DNA from: JBAYIE01 sp041665785
GTDB taxonomy: Bacteria; Bacteroidota; Bacteroidia; UKL13-3
Assembly (NCBI GenBank): GCA_041665785.1
Contig: JBAYIE010000001.1
Location: 62,001 to 126,000 of the forward strand
Direction of reading: 5' to 3'
DNA length: 64,000 nucleotides
The notes below the pieces were generated by a model. The model worked only from the letters and a program-made list of their open reading frames with translations, was not told where the DNA came from and ran no database searches. This document shows, piece after piece, positions 1-8,326 of this stretch; position 1 is the stretch's first letter, and each line of letters begins with the position of its first letter. The position numbers and the translations under genes are program-made.

Positions 1-2
1 CT

Positions 3-683
3 ACGGTAACGCTGGCAGAACCTGTAATTCCGGCTTGCGAAAGCTGGAGTCTGATGGAAAAACTGCATAAAGAAAAGGAAGTGATTGGGATGTACCTTTC
101 CGGTCATCCACTCGATGATTTCAAACTGGAGTTCAATACGTTTGTTACCGGCCGATTGGATAAAATTGAGGAAGTCAGGCTTAAAGAGGTAAGCATTGCA
201 GGCGTGGTTACGGATTGTTACGAGAAAATAAGCAAAAACAATAAACCTTATGGTGGATTTACGCTGGAAGACTATTCCGGTAATATCCGGATCACCATGT
301 GGAGTGAAGATTATCTGAAATTTAAGCATCTGCTCAACGTGGGTCAGATGTTGTATATCAAAGGAGCCAACAAACTCCGTTATGGCTCAACCGATCAATA
401 TGAATTCAGGGTTAATTCCATTATGCTCCTGGCCGAAGCCCGTGAAAAATTATTGAATCAGGTAACTTTTTTCCTTAAATCAGAACAATTAGCGAATGGA
501 TTTGTTAATGAGTTTAAACAGATGCTTGAATCGCATAAAGGAAATGCGGTAGTAAAAGTAAATATCCGGGATGCAGAAATGAATGTGAATGTTTCAACTC
601 TGAGTACCAAGCTGCGGATTTCTATGGAAAACGAATTGATTGAAGCACTGCAAAAGAAGGAAATCGATTTTAAACTGAATTGA
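3..683 (+). CDS. dnaE: DNA polymerase III alpha subunit, C-terminal part (5' end outside window)
   Basis: This is the end of the replicative polymerase catalytic subunit. The frame is already open at the window edge, so the gene starts upstream. The visible 226 residues begin just before the family landmark EKEVIGMYLSGHPLDDF, which follows the finger domain. An OB-fold-like region comes next (about ISIAGVVTDCYEKI to the TMWSEDYLKF segment), which in this family binds single-stranded DNA, and then a variable C-terminal tail. An ATG at 54 lies inside the conserved region and is not the real start. trxA follows 63 nt downstream. The identity is clear from the landmark motif. Confidence 0.93.
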   Translation, partial: TVTLAEPVIPACESWSLMEKLHKEKEVIGMYLSGHPLDDFKLEFNTFVTGRLDKIEEVRLKEVSIAGVVTDCYEKISKNNKPYGGFTLEDYSGNIRITMWSEDYLKFKHLLNVGQMLYIKGANKLRYGSTDQYEFRVNSIMLLAEAREKLLNQVTFFLKSEQLANGFVNEFKQMLESHKGNAVVKVNIRDAEMNVNVSTLSTKLRISMENELIEALQKKEIDFKLN

Positions 684-685
684 AC

Positions 686-716
686 TTGTTAAATTTTACA
701 ATAGAAGTGTACTTTG
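686..716 (+). promoter_or_regulatory. candidate trxA promoter inside a small hairpin
   Basis: A TTG at 686-688 is followed by TACTTTG at 710-716, one base short of the Bacteroidota -7 box TAnnTTTG. The predicted start near 722 gives a leader of about 25 nt to trxA. The -7-like element is the loop of a perfect 7-bp inverted repeat (AGAAGTG at 703-709, CACTTCT at 717-723). The hairpin might also act as a weak end signal for dnaE transcripts, although it is followed by only two more T residues. Confidence 0.4.
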
Positions 717-746
717 CACTTCTTTAAACAGAAACCTTAAACGTAT

Positions 747-1067
747 ATGGCAATAGAAATAAATGACACCAACTTCGAAGAAGTGGTATTGAAATCAACA
801 AAACCGGTATTGGTAGATTTTTGGGCAGAATGGTGCGGTCCGTGCCGCATGGTTGGTCCCGTGGTAGAAGAAATGTCGAAGGAATTCGAAGGAAAAGCAA
901 TCATTGGAAAACTAAATGTGGATTTCAATCCAAAAGTATCCATGGATTATGGCATCATGAGTATTCCGGCCCTGCTGTTTTTTAAAGATGGTAAAGTGGT
1001 AGACAAACAGGTTGGAGCGGTACCAAAACATGTATTGGTAAACAAACTCGAAGCGCAATTAGCATAA
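747..1067 (+). CDS. trxA: thioredoxin
   Basis: A 106-residue cytoplasmic thioredoxin of normal length that reduces disulfides in ribonucleotide reductase, peroxiredoxins and other proteins. The redox motif WCGPC has its cysteines at residues 30 and 33. The buried Asp24 and the cis-proline at residue 74 (SIPALLFF) are both present. There is no signal peptide, so it is the cytoplasmic form and not one of the secreted TlpA-like proteins. It lies alone between dnaE and the converging gldB gene and has its own candidate promoter and a strong terminator, so it is probably a single-gene transcript. Confidence 0.95.
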   Translation: MAIEINDTNFEEVVLKSTKPVLVDFWAEWCGPCRMVGPVVEEMSKEFEGKAIIGKLNVDFNPKVSMDYGIMSIPALLFFKDGKVVDKQVGAVPKHVLVNKLEAQLA

Positions 1068-1085
1068 AGGGTTGAAAATAATGGA

Positions 1086-1116
1086 AAAGGAGGTTGAAAT
1101 TCAATCTCCTTTTTTT
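1086..1116. terminator. intrinsic terminator shared by trxA and gldB
   Basis: GGAG-G-TTGAA at 1089-1098 pairs with TTCAA-T-CTCC ending at 1109, with one G-T wobble and a tight loop. It is preceded by A residues and followed by a run of seven T. It lies between converging genes, and the A-rich left side would supply a U tract for gldB, so it probably works in both directions. Confidence 0.8.
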
Positions 1117-1118
1117 GT

Positions 1119-2171
1119 TTAAGCGGGTTTGTACCTGCTTAGCTTTAAAATTTTATCAAAATCTTTTTCCTGCATCAATTGTTCCAGCGTTACTTCCGGA
1201 TTCTTACGCATATAGGATTGAATGATTTTCCAGCCCGTCCAAACGCCTATGGCAGGCGCCGATTCATGAGGTACACCATCGGCGGAGGTGAAGGGACCAT
1301 CATTGAGGTAACGCATGTATAGAGTAGGTTCATCTTTGTATAACAATTCCTTTTCGGCATAATGTGCCCACATTTCCGCTTCGTTTTCTTCAACCCATTT
1401 TAATTGTGCGCTTGTATAACCCAGAATCAGGGTATCATGAACATCCGGCAACAATGCTTTGGTGAAATACTTGACTTTGCCTTCGTAAAGCATTTGTGCT
1501 ATAAATCTACGGTCACGTGAGGTTTGTGATTCATAACGGGCAAGTCCTAATGCTTTAATAATATTGGGTAAAATATATTCCCGACGCAATTTCCGGATCA
1601 TGAATTCGGGAAATTCCAGCGAATGGTAATAGTCCTTGAAAACAGTATTCATATACATATCCAGTCCAATTCCGATTTGTTTATCGAAAGTTACATTGGC
1701 ATAACCAAATTCACTGATAAAACTGACAAACTCAGGAATCCGTGCATTCGGAAATTGAGCAGTGTATATACCCATGGCCGAAGTTAATCCCGTTTCCACA
1801 TCACTCAGATCGGTATAAAATGAATCCACCTGACGATAAAGCTTTTGGAAAGGAGCATAATTCAGCAACATGCGAATTTGTTTTGTAAATAACGAGTCAC
1901 CCTCGAAAGGCATGGCCAGCATGTCCTGGGCATAATAAAAATAGAAGTCGCCGTATTTACGGAACAGGTTTTCAAGTGCAGGCTCAAGCTGCCCTGCTTC
2001 AATGGAAAACAACTCCCTTTCGAAGCGTTTAATTTTTACAGGCTCTACCGGTTCACCTTCATAAACTGCCTGCGAATTGTTCTGACACCCAAAACATCCG
2101 GAAAGAAAAAGTATTGTGCAAAATGAAAGCAGCAAATGCACAGCTGTTTTGTTACTTTTGAACAAGTTCAT
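1119..2171 (-). CDS. gldB: gliding motility lipoprotein GldB
   Basis: A 350-residue lipoprotein of the GldB family, which is essential for gliding in Flavobacterium johnsoniae; its biochemical role is unknown. The N-terminus is a lipoprotein signal with the lipobox LSGC (Cys26). The mature part carries family segments such as IKRFERELFSI and the FRKYGDFYFYY region. The downstream partner gldC of flavobacteria is not adjacent. Instead the gene diverges from a PorT-like barrel gene with only 15 nt between the start codons, and nadE follows that barrel. The start is fixed by the signal peptide. A -7 box lies 4 nt upstream of the ATG, so the mRNA may lack a leader. Confidence 0.88.
   Translation of the reverse strand: MNLFKSNKTAVHLLLSFCTILFLSGCFGCQNNSQAVYEGEPVEPVKIKRFERELFSIEAGQLEPALENLFRKYGDFYFYYAQDMLAMPFEGDSLFTKQIRMLLNYAPFQKLYRQVDSFYTDLSDVETGLTSAMGIYTAQFPNARIPEFVSFISEFGYANVTFDKQIGIGLDMYMNTVFKDYYHSLEFPEFMIRKLRREYILPNIIKALGLARYESQTSRDRRFIAQMLYEGKVKYFTKALLPDVHDTLILGYTSAQLKWVEENEAEMWAHYAEKELLYKDEPTLYMRYLNDGPFTSADGVPHESAPAIGVWTGWKIIQSYMRKNPEVTLEQLMQEKDFDKILKLSRYKPA
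2153..2160 (+). promoter_or_regulatory. -7 box (TACTTTTG) for the PorT-like gene
   Basis: A perfect TAnnTTTG lies inside the first codons of gldB on the opposite strand, 26 nt before the ATG at 2187. I see no TTG at the expected -33 distance, so only the -7 half is supported. The promoter lies within divergent coding sequence. Confidence 0.45.
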
Positions 2172-2175
2172 ATTA

Positions 2176-2183
2176 CAAAACTA
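2176..2183 (-). promoter_or_regulatory. -7 box (TAGTTTTG on the minus strand) for gldB
   Basis: CAAAACTA on the plus strand reads as a perfect TAnnTTTG on the minus strand. Its last base is separated from the gldB start codon by only 4 nt, so transcription would begin at or beside the ATG. No -33 TTG is evident. Confidence 0.45.
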
Positions 2184-2186
2184 ATC

Positions 2187-2900
2187 ATGCGAAAATTATT
2201 ATCACTATGCCTGGTCCTATTGTTGACAGGAAATATAAGTCAGGCACAAATCCGGCTGGGCTTAAAGGTTGCACCACAAATAACGTGGGCAGCATCTGAT
2301 AACAAAAACACAAGTAGCAATGGTACGCGCATCAACATGGCCTATGGGTTGATGGTGGATTATTACTTTGCTGAAAATTATGCCGTCGGTACCGAGTTGT
2401 GCATGAATACTTTTGGAGCCAATGTAAATCTGGCAAAAGATAAATATACCATGGTTGAATATCAGGGTGTGATGCATCCGAGTATCGGTGCGTTGCAATA
2501 CGATTATAAGTTGCAGTATATTCAGATTCCTGTTTTGTTAAAAATGCGAACAGGCCTACAAAACAGAATGCGGTATTATGCCGAATTCGGTTTTGGTTTA
2601 GGATTTATATACCGTTCCAAAGCTGATATAACATTCGGCTCAAAATCACTTTCCAATGTGGATGTGAACGAGCCCGATCCTTCAGATGTGTATACCATTC
2701 ATACAACCAATTTTAAAGATGATATAAGCTCGGTCAGAAGTTCCATGATCATCGGTGCCGGAATTCATTATGAATTAGGGACCAGTTCATCACTTGTACT
2801 TGGGTTGCGTTACGATAACGGGTTAAGCAGTTCAATGGTAGATGAGCGCTGGAGAACTACCTTGCATTATATCGGACTCAATTTAGGATTGATCTTTTAA
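2187..2900 (+). CDS. PorT-like outer-membrane beta-barrel protein
   Basis: A 237-residue outer-membrane protein with a signal peptide (MRKLLSLCLVLLLTGN..SQA) and alternating beta strands typical of the OMP_b-brl_2/PorT family, ending in the barrel-type tail LGLIF. PorT proteins are needed for type IX secretion in Porphyromonas, but this family is broad, so a T9SS role here is inferred from the neighbouring gldB. I chose the ATG at 2187 over an in-frame ATG at 2136 because it gives a clean signal peptide and lies downstream of the -7 box. nadE starts 12 nt after its stop, so the two are probably cotranscribed. Confidence 0.75.
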   Translation: MRKLLSLCLVLLLTGNISQAQIRLGLKVAPQITWAASDNKNTSSNGTRINMAYGLMVDYYFAENYAVGTELCMNTFGANVNLAKDKYTMVEYQGVMHPSIGALQYDYKLQYIQIPVLLKMRTGLQNRMRYYAEFGFGLGFIYRSKADITFGSKSLSNVDVNEPDPSDVYTIHTTNFKDDISSVRSSMIIGAGIHYELGTSSSLVLGLRYDNGLSSSMVDERWRTTLHYIGLNLGLIF

Positions 2901-2912
2901 TCGGAAATCGTT

Positions 2913-4577
2913 TTGCAGAAAATCAGGGTAGCCTTGGCACAAATGAATTACCACACCGGTAATTTCGAAAGCAATACGGCTAAAATTATCAAGGCGATCG
3001 AAACGGCCAAAGCTGAAGGTACTGATTTGATCGTTTTCTCTGAGATGTGTGTGGTAGGTTATCCACCGCGCGACTTTCTGGAATTTGATGATTTTATCCA
3101 TCAGTCGGATGCAAGCTTAAAAAAGATTGCTGCAGTTTGCCAGGGAATTGCTGCTATCGTTGGTGCACCAACCCGCAATCCGGTTCCCAAAGGGAAAGAC
3201 CTTTACAATTCAGCGATATTGCTGGAGGATGGACAAGTCAAAGCAGTACGTCACAAAACCTTGCTACCCAATTACGATATTTTTGATGAGTACCGTTATT
3301 TTGAACCGAACCGTGTTTTCGAAATTGTTGAATTCAAAGGATTTCGCATAGCGCTCACCATTTGCGAAGATTTGTGGAACAATACGGATAATCCACTTTA
3401 TATCATCAATCCCATGGATGAGCTGATTCGTCAGCAACCTCATTTAATGATCAATATTGCCGCTTCTCCTTTTTCAAAAGTACAGATTGAAAAACGCCGT
3501 CAGATAATGCTGGAAAATGTAGAGCAGTATAAAATTCCGCTCTTTTATTGCAACCTGACCGGTGCTCAAACCCAATTGATTTTTGATGGCGGTTCAATGG
3601 TTGTGAATGCCGATGGAACGATAGCTGATGAATTGAATCATTTTATTCCCGATGGAGGAATTTATGAACTTACCATAGACGGAAATCAAACAAGGATTGA
3701 GGTGTTAAAGAAGCACCTGCAAAAGAAGCATGTGGATACGCTTGAATGTATAAAGCAGGCTCTGGTTTTAGGCATTCGGGAATACTTCAGCAAGCAGGAT
3801 TTAAATAAAGCCATCCTGGGAATGTCAGGAGGAATTGATTCGGCTGTAGTGCTTGCATTAGCAGTAGAGGCATTGGGTAAAGACAATGTGAAAGCCGTTT
3901 TATTGCCATCGCGGTATTCATCCCAACATTCCATAGATGATTCATTGCACATGGTGAATAACCTGGGCATACAGCATGAAATCATTTCCATTGAGAAAAC
4001 ATTCAATGCGCTTGAAGAATCGCTGGCGTCATCTTTTAAAGGATTGCCGTCAAACCTGACCGAAGAAAATATGCAATCGCGAAGTCGTGGTGTTATTCTG
4101 ATGGCGCTATGCAATAAGTTTGGATATATTTTACTCAACACGTCCAACAAAAGCGAATTGGCTGTGGGATATGGAACTTTGTATGGCGATATGTGCGGTG
4201 GCTTATCGGTTATTGGCGACCTGTACAAAACTGAGGTTTACAGTCTGTCCCGTCATATCAACAAGGAACAAGAACTGATTCCTGAGAATATCATTACCAA
4301 GCCTCCATCTGCAGAATTAAGACCCGATCAGTTAGATTCTGATTCTTTACCGGATTATTCCCTGTTGGATCGTATCTTATATTTGTACATTGAGGAGCGA
4401 AAAGGCCCGCAGGAAATAATGCAAACCGGATTTGATCCGGATTTGGTTAAAAGGGTTTTAAGAATGGTAAATATGAACGAGTGGAAAAGACTTCAGGCCC
4501 CTCCGGTTCTGCGTGTATCGGTGAAGGCTTTTGGACCCGGAAGAAGGGTACCTATAGTTGCAAAATATTTGAGCTGA
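2913..4577 (+). CDS. nadE: glutamine-dependent NAD(+) synthetase (TTG start)
   Basis: This enzyme makes NAD from deamido-NAD, ATP and glutamine, the last step of NAD synthesis. It has 554 residues. The N-terminal nitrilase-type glutaminase domain covers about 1-260 and has the expected Glu44 (SEMCVVGYPPRD), Lys115 and Cys151 (TICEDLWN). The C-terminal synthetase domain has the ATP pyrophosphatase loop SGGIDS near residue 305. Translation must start at TTG 2913: the first ATG (residue 11) would remove the first beta strand of the glutaminase. It follows the PorT-like gene by 12 nt and overlaps the next gene by one base (TGATG), so it is mid-operon. Confidence 0.95.
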   Translation: MQKIRVALAQMNYHTGNFESNTAKIIKAIETAKAEGTDLIVFSEMCVVGYPPRDFLEFDDFIHQSDASLKKIAAVCQGIAAIVGAPTRNPVPKGKDLYNSAILLEDGQVKAVRHKTLLPNYDIFDEYRYFEPNRVFEIVEFKGFRIALTICEDLWNNTDNPLYIINPMDELIRQQPHLMINIAASPFSKVQIEKRRQIMLENVEQYKIPLFYCNLTGAQTQLIFDGGSMVVNADGTIADELNHFIPDGGIYELTIDGNQTRIEVLKKHLQKKHVDTLECIKQALVLGIREYFSKQDLNKAILGMSGGIDSAVVLALAVEALGKDNVKAVLLPSRYSSQHSIDDSLHMVNNLGIQHEIISIEKTFNALEESLASSFKGLPSNLTEENMQSRSRGVILMALCNKFGYILLNTSNKSELAVGYGTLYGDMCGGLSVIGDLYKTEVYSLSRHINKEQELIPENIITKPPSAELRPDQLDSDSLPDYSLLDRILYLYIEERKGPQEIMQTGFDPDLVKRVLRMVNMNEWKRLQAPPVLRVSVKAFGPGRRVPIVAKYLS

Positions 4578-5110
4578 TGAAAAATAAAATACTGCTTTTT
4601 TGTTTATGCTTATGCACTACAATAGCATTAACTGCTCAGGAAAGACGACTTTTTCATGTGGATGAATACCATGGTAATTATCGCGAAGTGGAGTTAGACA
4701 AAGAACTCACCATTGCATTGGTGGGAAAGGAGCAATTCATTACCGGCACCATAACGGATATAGATTTTGAATATATTACGTTGGAAGATTTTAACCACCT
4801 GATGATTGAAATACCCATAAATCAGATTCAATCGATTTCGTATAAAAAGAGCAATAAAGGAATGAATGGAATTATTGTCGGGAAATATGCACTCGGCGCG
4901 TTGACCGGAGTTTATGCGAGCGTGTCGTTAATTTTCGGGATCGTAGCAATGACAGAGGTGCCAGGTGTTGGGTTTTCTTTTATCATCTTTGGAGCGGCCC
5001 TCGGTTTGGGATCAAATTCGCTGATCAAATCGGCTCAGCGCAATAGCAGAACAGATCAATATGTCTCCCTTCAGGTAGACGGAAAAAACAAGCATCTGGT
5101 AGTATATTGA
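4577..5110 (+). CDS. exported protein of unknown function with a C-terminal hydrophobic region
   Basis: I do not recognise this 177-residue protein. It has a signal peptide (MKNKILLFCLCLCTTIALTAQ), then a beta-rich part of about 90 residues with the phrase ITGTITDIDFEYITLED, resembling small envelope beta domains. Two closely spaced glycine-rich hydrophobic stretches follow (about residues 98-150). The start codon shares its A with the nadE stop (TGATG), which sets the start and suggests translational coupling. The next gene begins one base after its stop. It is probably a membrane-associated envelope protein expressed with nadE. Confidence 0.7.
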   Translation: MKNKILLFCLCLCTTIALTAQERRLFHVDEYHGNYREVELDKELTIALVGKEQFITGTITDIDFEYITLEDFNHLMIEIPINQIQSISYKKSNKGMNGIIVGKYALGALTGVYASVSLIFGIVAMTEVPGVGFSFIIFGAALGLGSNSLIKSAQRNSRTDQYVSLQVDGKNKHLVVY

Positions 5111-5111
5111 A

Positions 5112-5777
5112 ATGGAACAACTAAAAGTAATAATTACCGGTTCAACCGGTATGGTAGGTGAAGGCGTTTTGCATGTTTGCCTGAATAATGATCGTGTCAG
5201 CGAGATATTGGTGATCAACCGCAAACCTTGTGGCTACACACATGCAAAATTGAAAGAAATAATTCATACTGATTTTTTTAATCTGGAATCCATTCAGGAA
5301 CAATTCAGAGGTTACAATGCCTGCTTCTTTTGCCTGGGTGTAACCTCCATTGGAAAAGATGAAGAGGTGTATACAAAATTCACCCATACACTCACACTGA
5401 ATTTTGCAACGGCAGTTAGCGCGGAAAATTCCGGAATGACATTTATTTACGTTTCCGGAGCCGGAACTGATTCTACCGAAAAAGGTAAATCCATGTGGGC
5501 ACGTGTAAAAGGGAAAACTGAAAATGATTTAAAAAAACTTCCATTTAAGCACGTATATTTATTCCGGCCCGGATATATTCAGCCCATTGCAGGAATGAAA
5601 TATACACATGCTTTTTATCACTGGATTTCATGGATGTATCCGGCGTTTCGACTGTTGTTCGGTGGCTTTACTTCTACGTTGGAAGAAATTGGAAAAGCAA
5701 TGATTGGTGCAACTGTTTCCGGTTACGAAAAACCGGTGCTGGAGGTAAAGGACATCAACCGGCTTGGAAAAGGGTAG
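5112..5777 (+). CDS. NAD(P)-binding Rossmann-fold protein (SDR/NmrA-like)
   Basis: A 221-residue cytoplasmic protein with an N-terminal nucleotide-binding loop GSTGMVGEG, followed by the strand-helix pattern of atypical short-chain dehydrogenases. YVSGAGTDSTEKGKSMWARVKG and LFRPGYIQP match the family of HTATIP2-like oxidoreductases, where a Tyr/Lys pair is less strict. The substrate is unknown. It starts one base after the preceding stop, so it is the last gene of the PorT-like/nadE group. It converges on the AsmA-like gene with 27 nt between the stops and no clear terminator there. Confidence 0.8.
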   Translation: MEQLKVIITGSTGMVGEGVLHVCLNNDRVSEILVINRKPCGYTHAKLKEIIHTDFFNLESIQEQFRGYNACFFCLGVTSIGKDEEVYTKFTHTLTLNFATAVSAENSGMTFIYVSGAGTDSTEKGKSMWARVKGKTENDLKKLPFKHVYLFRPGYIQPIAGMKYTHAFYHWISWMYPAFRLLFGGFTSTLEEIGKAMIGATVSGYEKPVLEVKDINRLGKG

Positions 5778-5804
5778 TTGAGCTAAAAGAACCTCGCGAA
5801 TAAA

Positions 5805-8285
5805 TCAGTCCCGTTCAAATTCTAATTCATCGCTGTTGTTTTCTTTTTCCCGGATCAGGCTGTCCTTTTCGATGCCGAATTCTTTTCGCAGAACTGACTT
5901 GATGGTTTCCTTTTCTGTTTTCAGATCCTGTTGGATTTTTTGTTTTACCGCTACCTTGTTGTACTGTATTACCGGGTTTGAAGCTGGGCCTTTCATGCTC
6001 AGATACAGATACAGTCCTTTTCCTGTCTCATCCACTTCACCAAATTCATTTTCAGCCGCCTTGCGTTTTTTAACCAGCAACTCTTTCAATCTGATTTTAA
6101 ACGTATAATCCACTATGTTATCGAAGGTATGAGTGCCTGAAAGGGTGAGGTTTAATGCGTTGTTGGCCACATCCATTTCGGGTATGGAAAGGATGCGGTT
6201 TCGAATGACAACATGGTTGTTCAATTGGTTGAAGCGTAAGTTACGTAAGTCGTCTACTTTAGCATATTTGGAGAGAGATTCCAACGGTTGGTATTGATTC
6301 AGTTCTCCATTGCTGATATGCACTTCGCTGCTTACATAAAGTTTATCGGTAAGGCAATCGAATGAATTGGTCCATACAGATACTACTTCAGTTTTGGATG
6401 TTAAAGTTCCGTTGAGGTGTTTGTGCGTAATTTCATTTTGACCGAAATCGGCGCAACTGTAAAAGAGTTCTTTCAGGTTGATCCGGTTTAAATCGGATTG
6501 GATACTAACAAGAAAGTTACCATTTTTTAATGACTCTGCCTGACCGGTAAGTTTTACTTTTCCCTTCATGGTTTCGCAAATCAAATCAGTCAAAATCAGT
6601 TTTTGGGGAGTATAACGTAGCGAGCCCTGAATCTGACGGGCCGAAAATTTATGGAAGCGCAGTTGATCCAGCTCAAAACGCAGTTGCATATGTAACCGAT
6701 CGGGTAAAGCAAAAGGTGTAGTATCCTTTTTATCCGGAGCAAAAAGTGCAATAAGTGTTGGTATATCGGCTTGAGTTGAACGTATGGTTAAATCCGATTC
6801 AAGCGATTGGTTTTGGAACAGGTAGGCAAAAACATGGGTGATATTCCCTTCCAGATTTGCGTCAGCATTTTCGGAAACAATGCGGCAGGTTTTAATGGCT
6901 ATCTGATTTCCTGTAAGGTTTAAATCGGTATAGAAATTGGAGATCTTTTGACCGTTGTGCAATTCAAGATCGGATGCAATGATATTGAGCCTGCCGGATG
7001 AAACATGCTGCAATCCTGATTTACCGTAAAGTGCATATAAGGGTCCGTTTATGTTTACCGATGCTTCGAGTATTCCTTTGGCTGATTTAATCCATTTGTT
7101 TTGCTGAAATGCCAGCACGGCCTCAAATGGTAATTTGCCTTCTATATTAAGTGTGAGAATCGGTTTTCTGAAATTCTGAATCTCCATGGTTCCACTCACC
7201 TGACCACCTTCGAGTTCTGCTGAAAAGGCATTCAGTGTAATAGATGAAGTGGTAGTATTATGTTCTTTACCATTTGAAAAATGACCTTTGCACCGTATTT
7301 TAGTGAAGGATGTTTTGGAGGAGGGTTCGGTTAATGTTCCTTGCTGAATTTCAAAATCAGCCTCGATAGAAGGACTCTGTTTTTTATTGACTTTACCCTT
7401 CACCTGAACGTTCAGGCGAATGTTTCCCTTGCTTTTATACGTGTTCAGATTTTTAGCAATTGAATTGGGTAATATTGATAACAAAGCCGGAATGGATGAT
7501 TCAGATGTTGAAGCGTTCAGATCAATAAAGGAATTTTTACCATAGGTGTAAGACCCTTCTATGCGCAATTCAAGCTCATCAATGCGTAAACCGGCTTTTT
7601 TGATCCGGAAAAGTTGTTTGCTTTCATCCACAGTCAGTTCCAGATCCGTTTCCACACGCTTGTTTCGTATCAGGCGTACTTTCCCGGTCCGCAAATTCAT
7701 TTGATCAAATACCCCTTTACAAGTGAGTGCATCCAGTCCTTTCTCCCGTTTAAAACCAATCTCTACATCCTGCAAATGAGCAGCATATAACTGATCGTTT
7801 TGCTGATCATCGTAATACATGGTTAAACGATTCAGGTGTACTTCTTTTAATTGCAAAATGCCGGAAGATTGCAACGTATCGGACTGTTTTATGATGTTAA
7901 AATTGGCTTGTCCTTTTTTATTGTAACGAATATTGCAAATGCCGCTATCAATTACGATCTGTCGTATGGTATATCGTTTGAGCAGAACGTCGTAAAGATT
8001 AAAGGCGATATACACATGCTGTGCTGAAAGCAATGTTTTTTTAGCATTTTCGGGCTCACTGATTTTGATATTATTGAAGTCCAGACTCACCATCGGGAAA
8101 TGAGAGAACAGGGATAAGTCAATTTTTTCTACATCAACTTTGGCAATAAGTTGCTCGTTGATTTGATGCAGGATATAGGATTTTAATTTTTCTCGGTTCG
8201 AAAAAATCAACAGGAGGTACGTACAGGATAATACAAAAAGACCTGCAAGAGCATAGCGAATAATACGTTTGGTTCGGGGCAACAT
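5805..8285 (-). CDS. AsmA-family inner-membrane/periplasmic protein
   Basis: A large protein (826 residues) with one N-terminal membrane helix (about residues 10-28) and a long periplasmic part rich in beta strands, typical of AsmA/TamB-like proteins that form lipid-carrying grooves between the membranes. The first periplasmic segment (VDVEKIDLSLFSHFPMVSL and KISEPENAK) is the family's N-terminal hallmark. The AsmA C-terminal module lies around residues 600-780 (LSSEVHISNGEL-like and LSGTHTFDNIVDYTFKIRL). The tail is charged. A role in phospholipid transport or outer-membrane homeostasis is inferred from the family. It is close behind the lectin gene (41 nt) and may be cotranscribed with it. 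Confidence 0.82.
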   Translation of the reverse strand: MLPRTKRIIRYALAGLFVLSCTYLLLIFSNREKLKSYILHQINEQLIAKVDVEKIDLSLFSHFPMVSLDFNNIKISEPENAKKTLLSAQHVYIAFNLYDVLLKRYTIRQIVIDSGICNIRYNKKGQANFNIIKQSDTLQSSGILQLKEVHLNRLTMYYDDQQNDQLYAAHLQDVEIGFKREKGLDALTCKGVFDQMNLRTGKVRLIRNKRVETDLELTVDESKQLFRIKKAGLRIDELELRIEGSYTYGKNSFIDLNASTSESSIPALLSILPNSIAKNLNTYKSKGNIRLNVQVKGKVNKKQSPSIEADFEIQQGTLTEPSSKTSFTKIRCKGHFSNGKEHNTTTSSITLNAFSAELEGGQVSGTMEIQNFRKPILTLNIEGKLPFEAVLAFQQNKWIKSAKGILEASVNINGPLYALYGKSGLQHVSSGRLNIIASDLELHNGQKISNFYTDLNLTGNQIAIKTCRIVSENADANLEGNITHVFAYLFQNQSLESDLTIRSTQADIPTLIALFAPDKKDTTPFALPDRLHMQLRFELDQLRFHKFSARQIQGSLRYTPQKLILTDLICETMKGKVKLTGQAESLKNGNFLVSIQSDLNRINLKELFYSCADFGQNEITHKHLNGTLTSKTEVVSVWTNSFDCLTDKLYVSSEVHISNGELNQYQPLESLSKYAKVDDLRNLRFNQLNNHVVIRNRILSIPEMDVANNALNLTLSGTHTFDNIVDYTFKIRLKELLVKKRKAAENEFGEVDETGKGLYLYLSMKGPASNPVIQYNKVAVKQKIQQDLKTEKETIKSVLRKEFGIEKDSLIREKENNSDELEFERD

Positions 8286-8326
8286 GGTTATTCGTTTAAA
8301 CGACCCGAAAGCGTTTCAGGTATGCT

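Noticed and set aside
2923..2950. First ATG of nadE (residue 11) as the start
   Set aside because: It would delete the first strand of the glutaminase fold (KIRVALAQMNY); TTG 2913 keeps it.
3686..4228. 180-codon open frame on the minus strand
   Set aside because: Lies completely inside nadE, whose enzyme motifs are clear; the antisense product shows no domain or signal.
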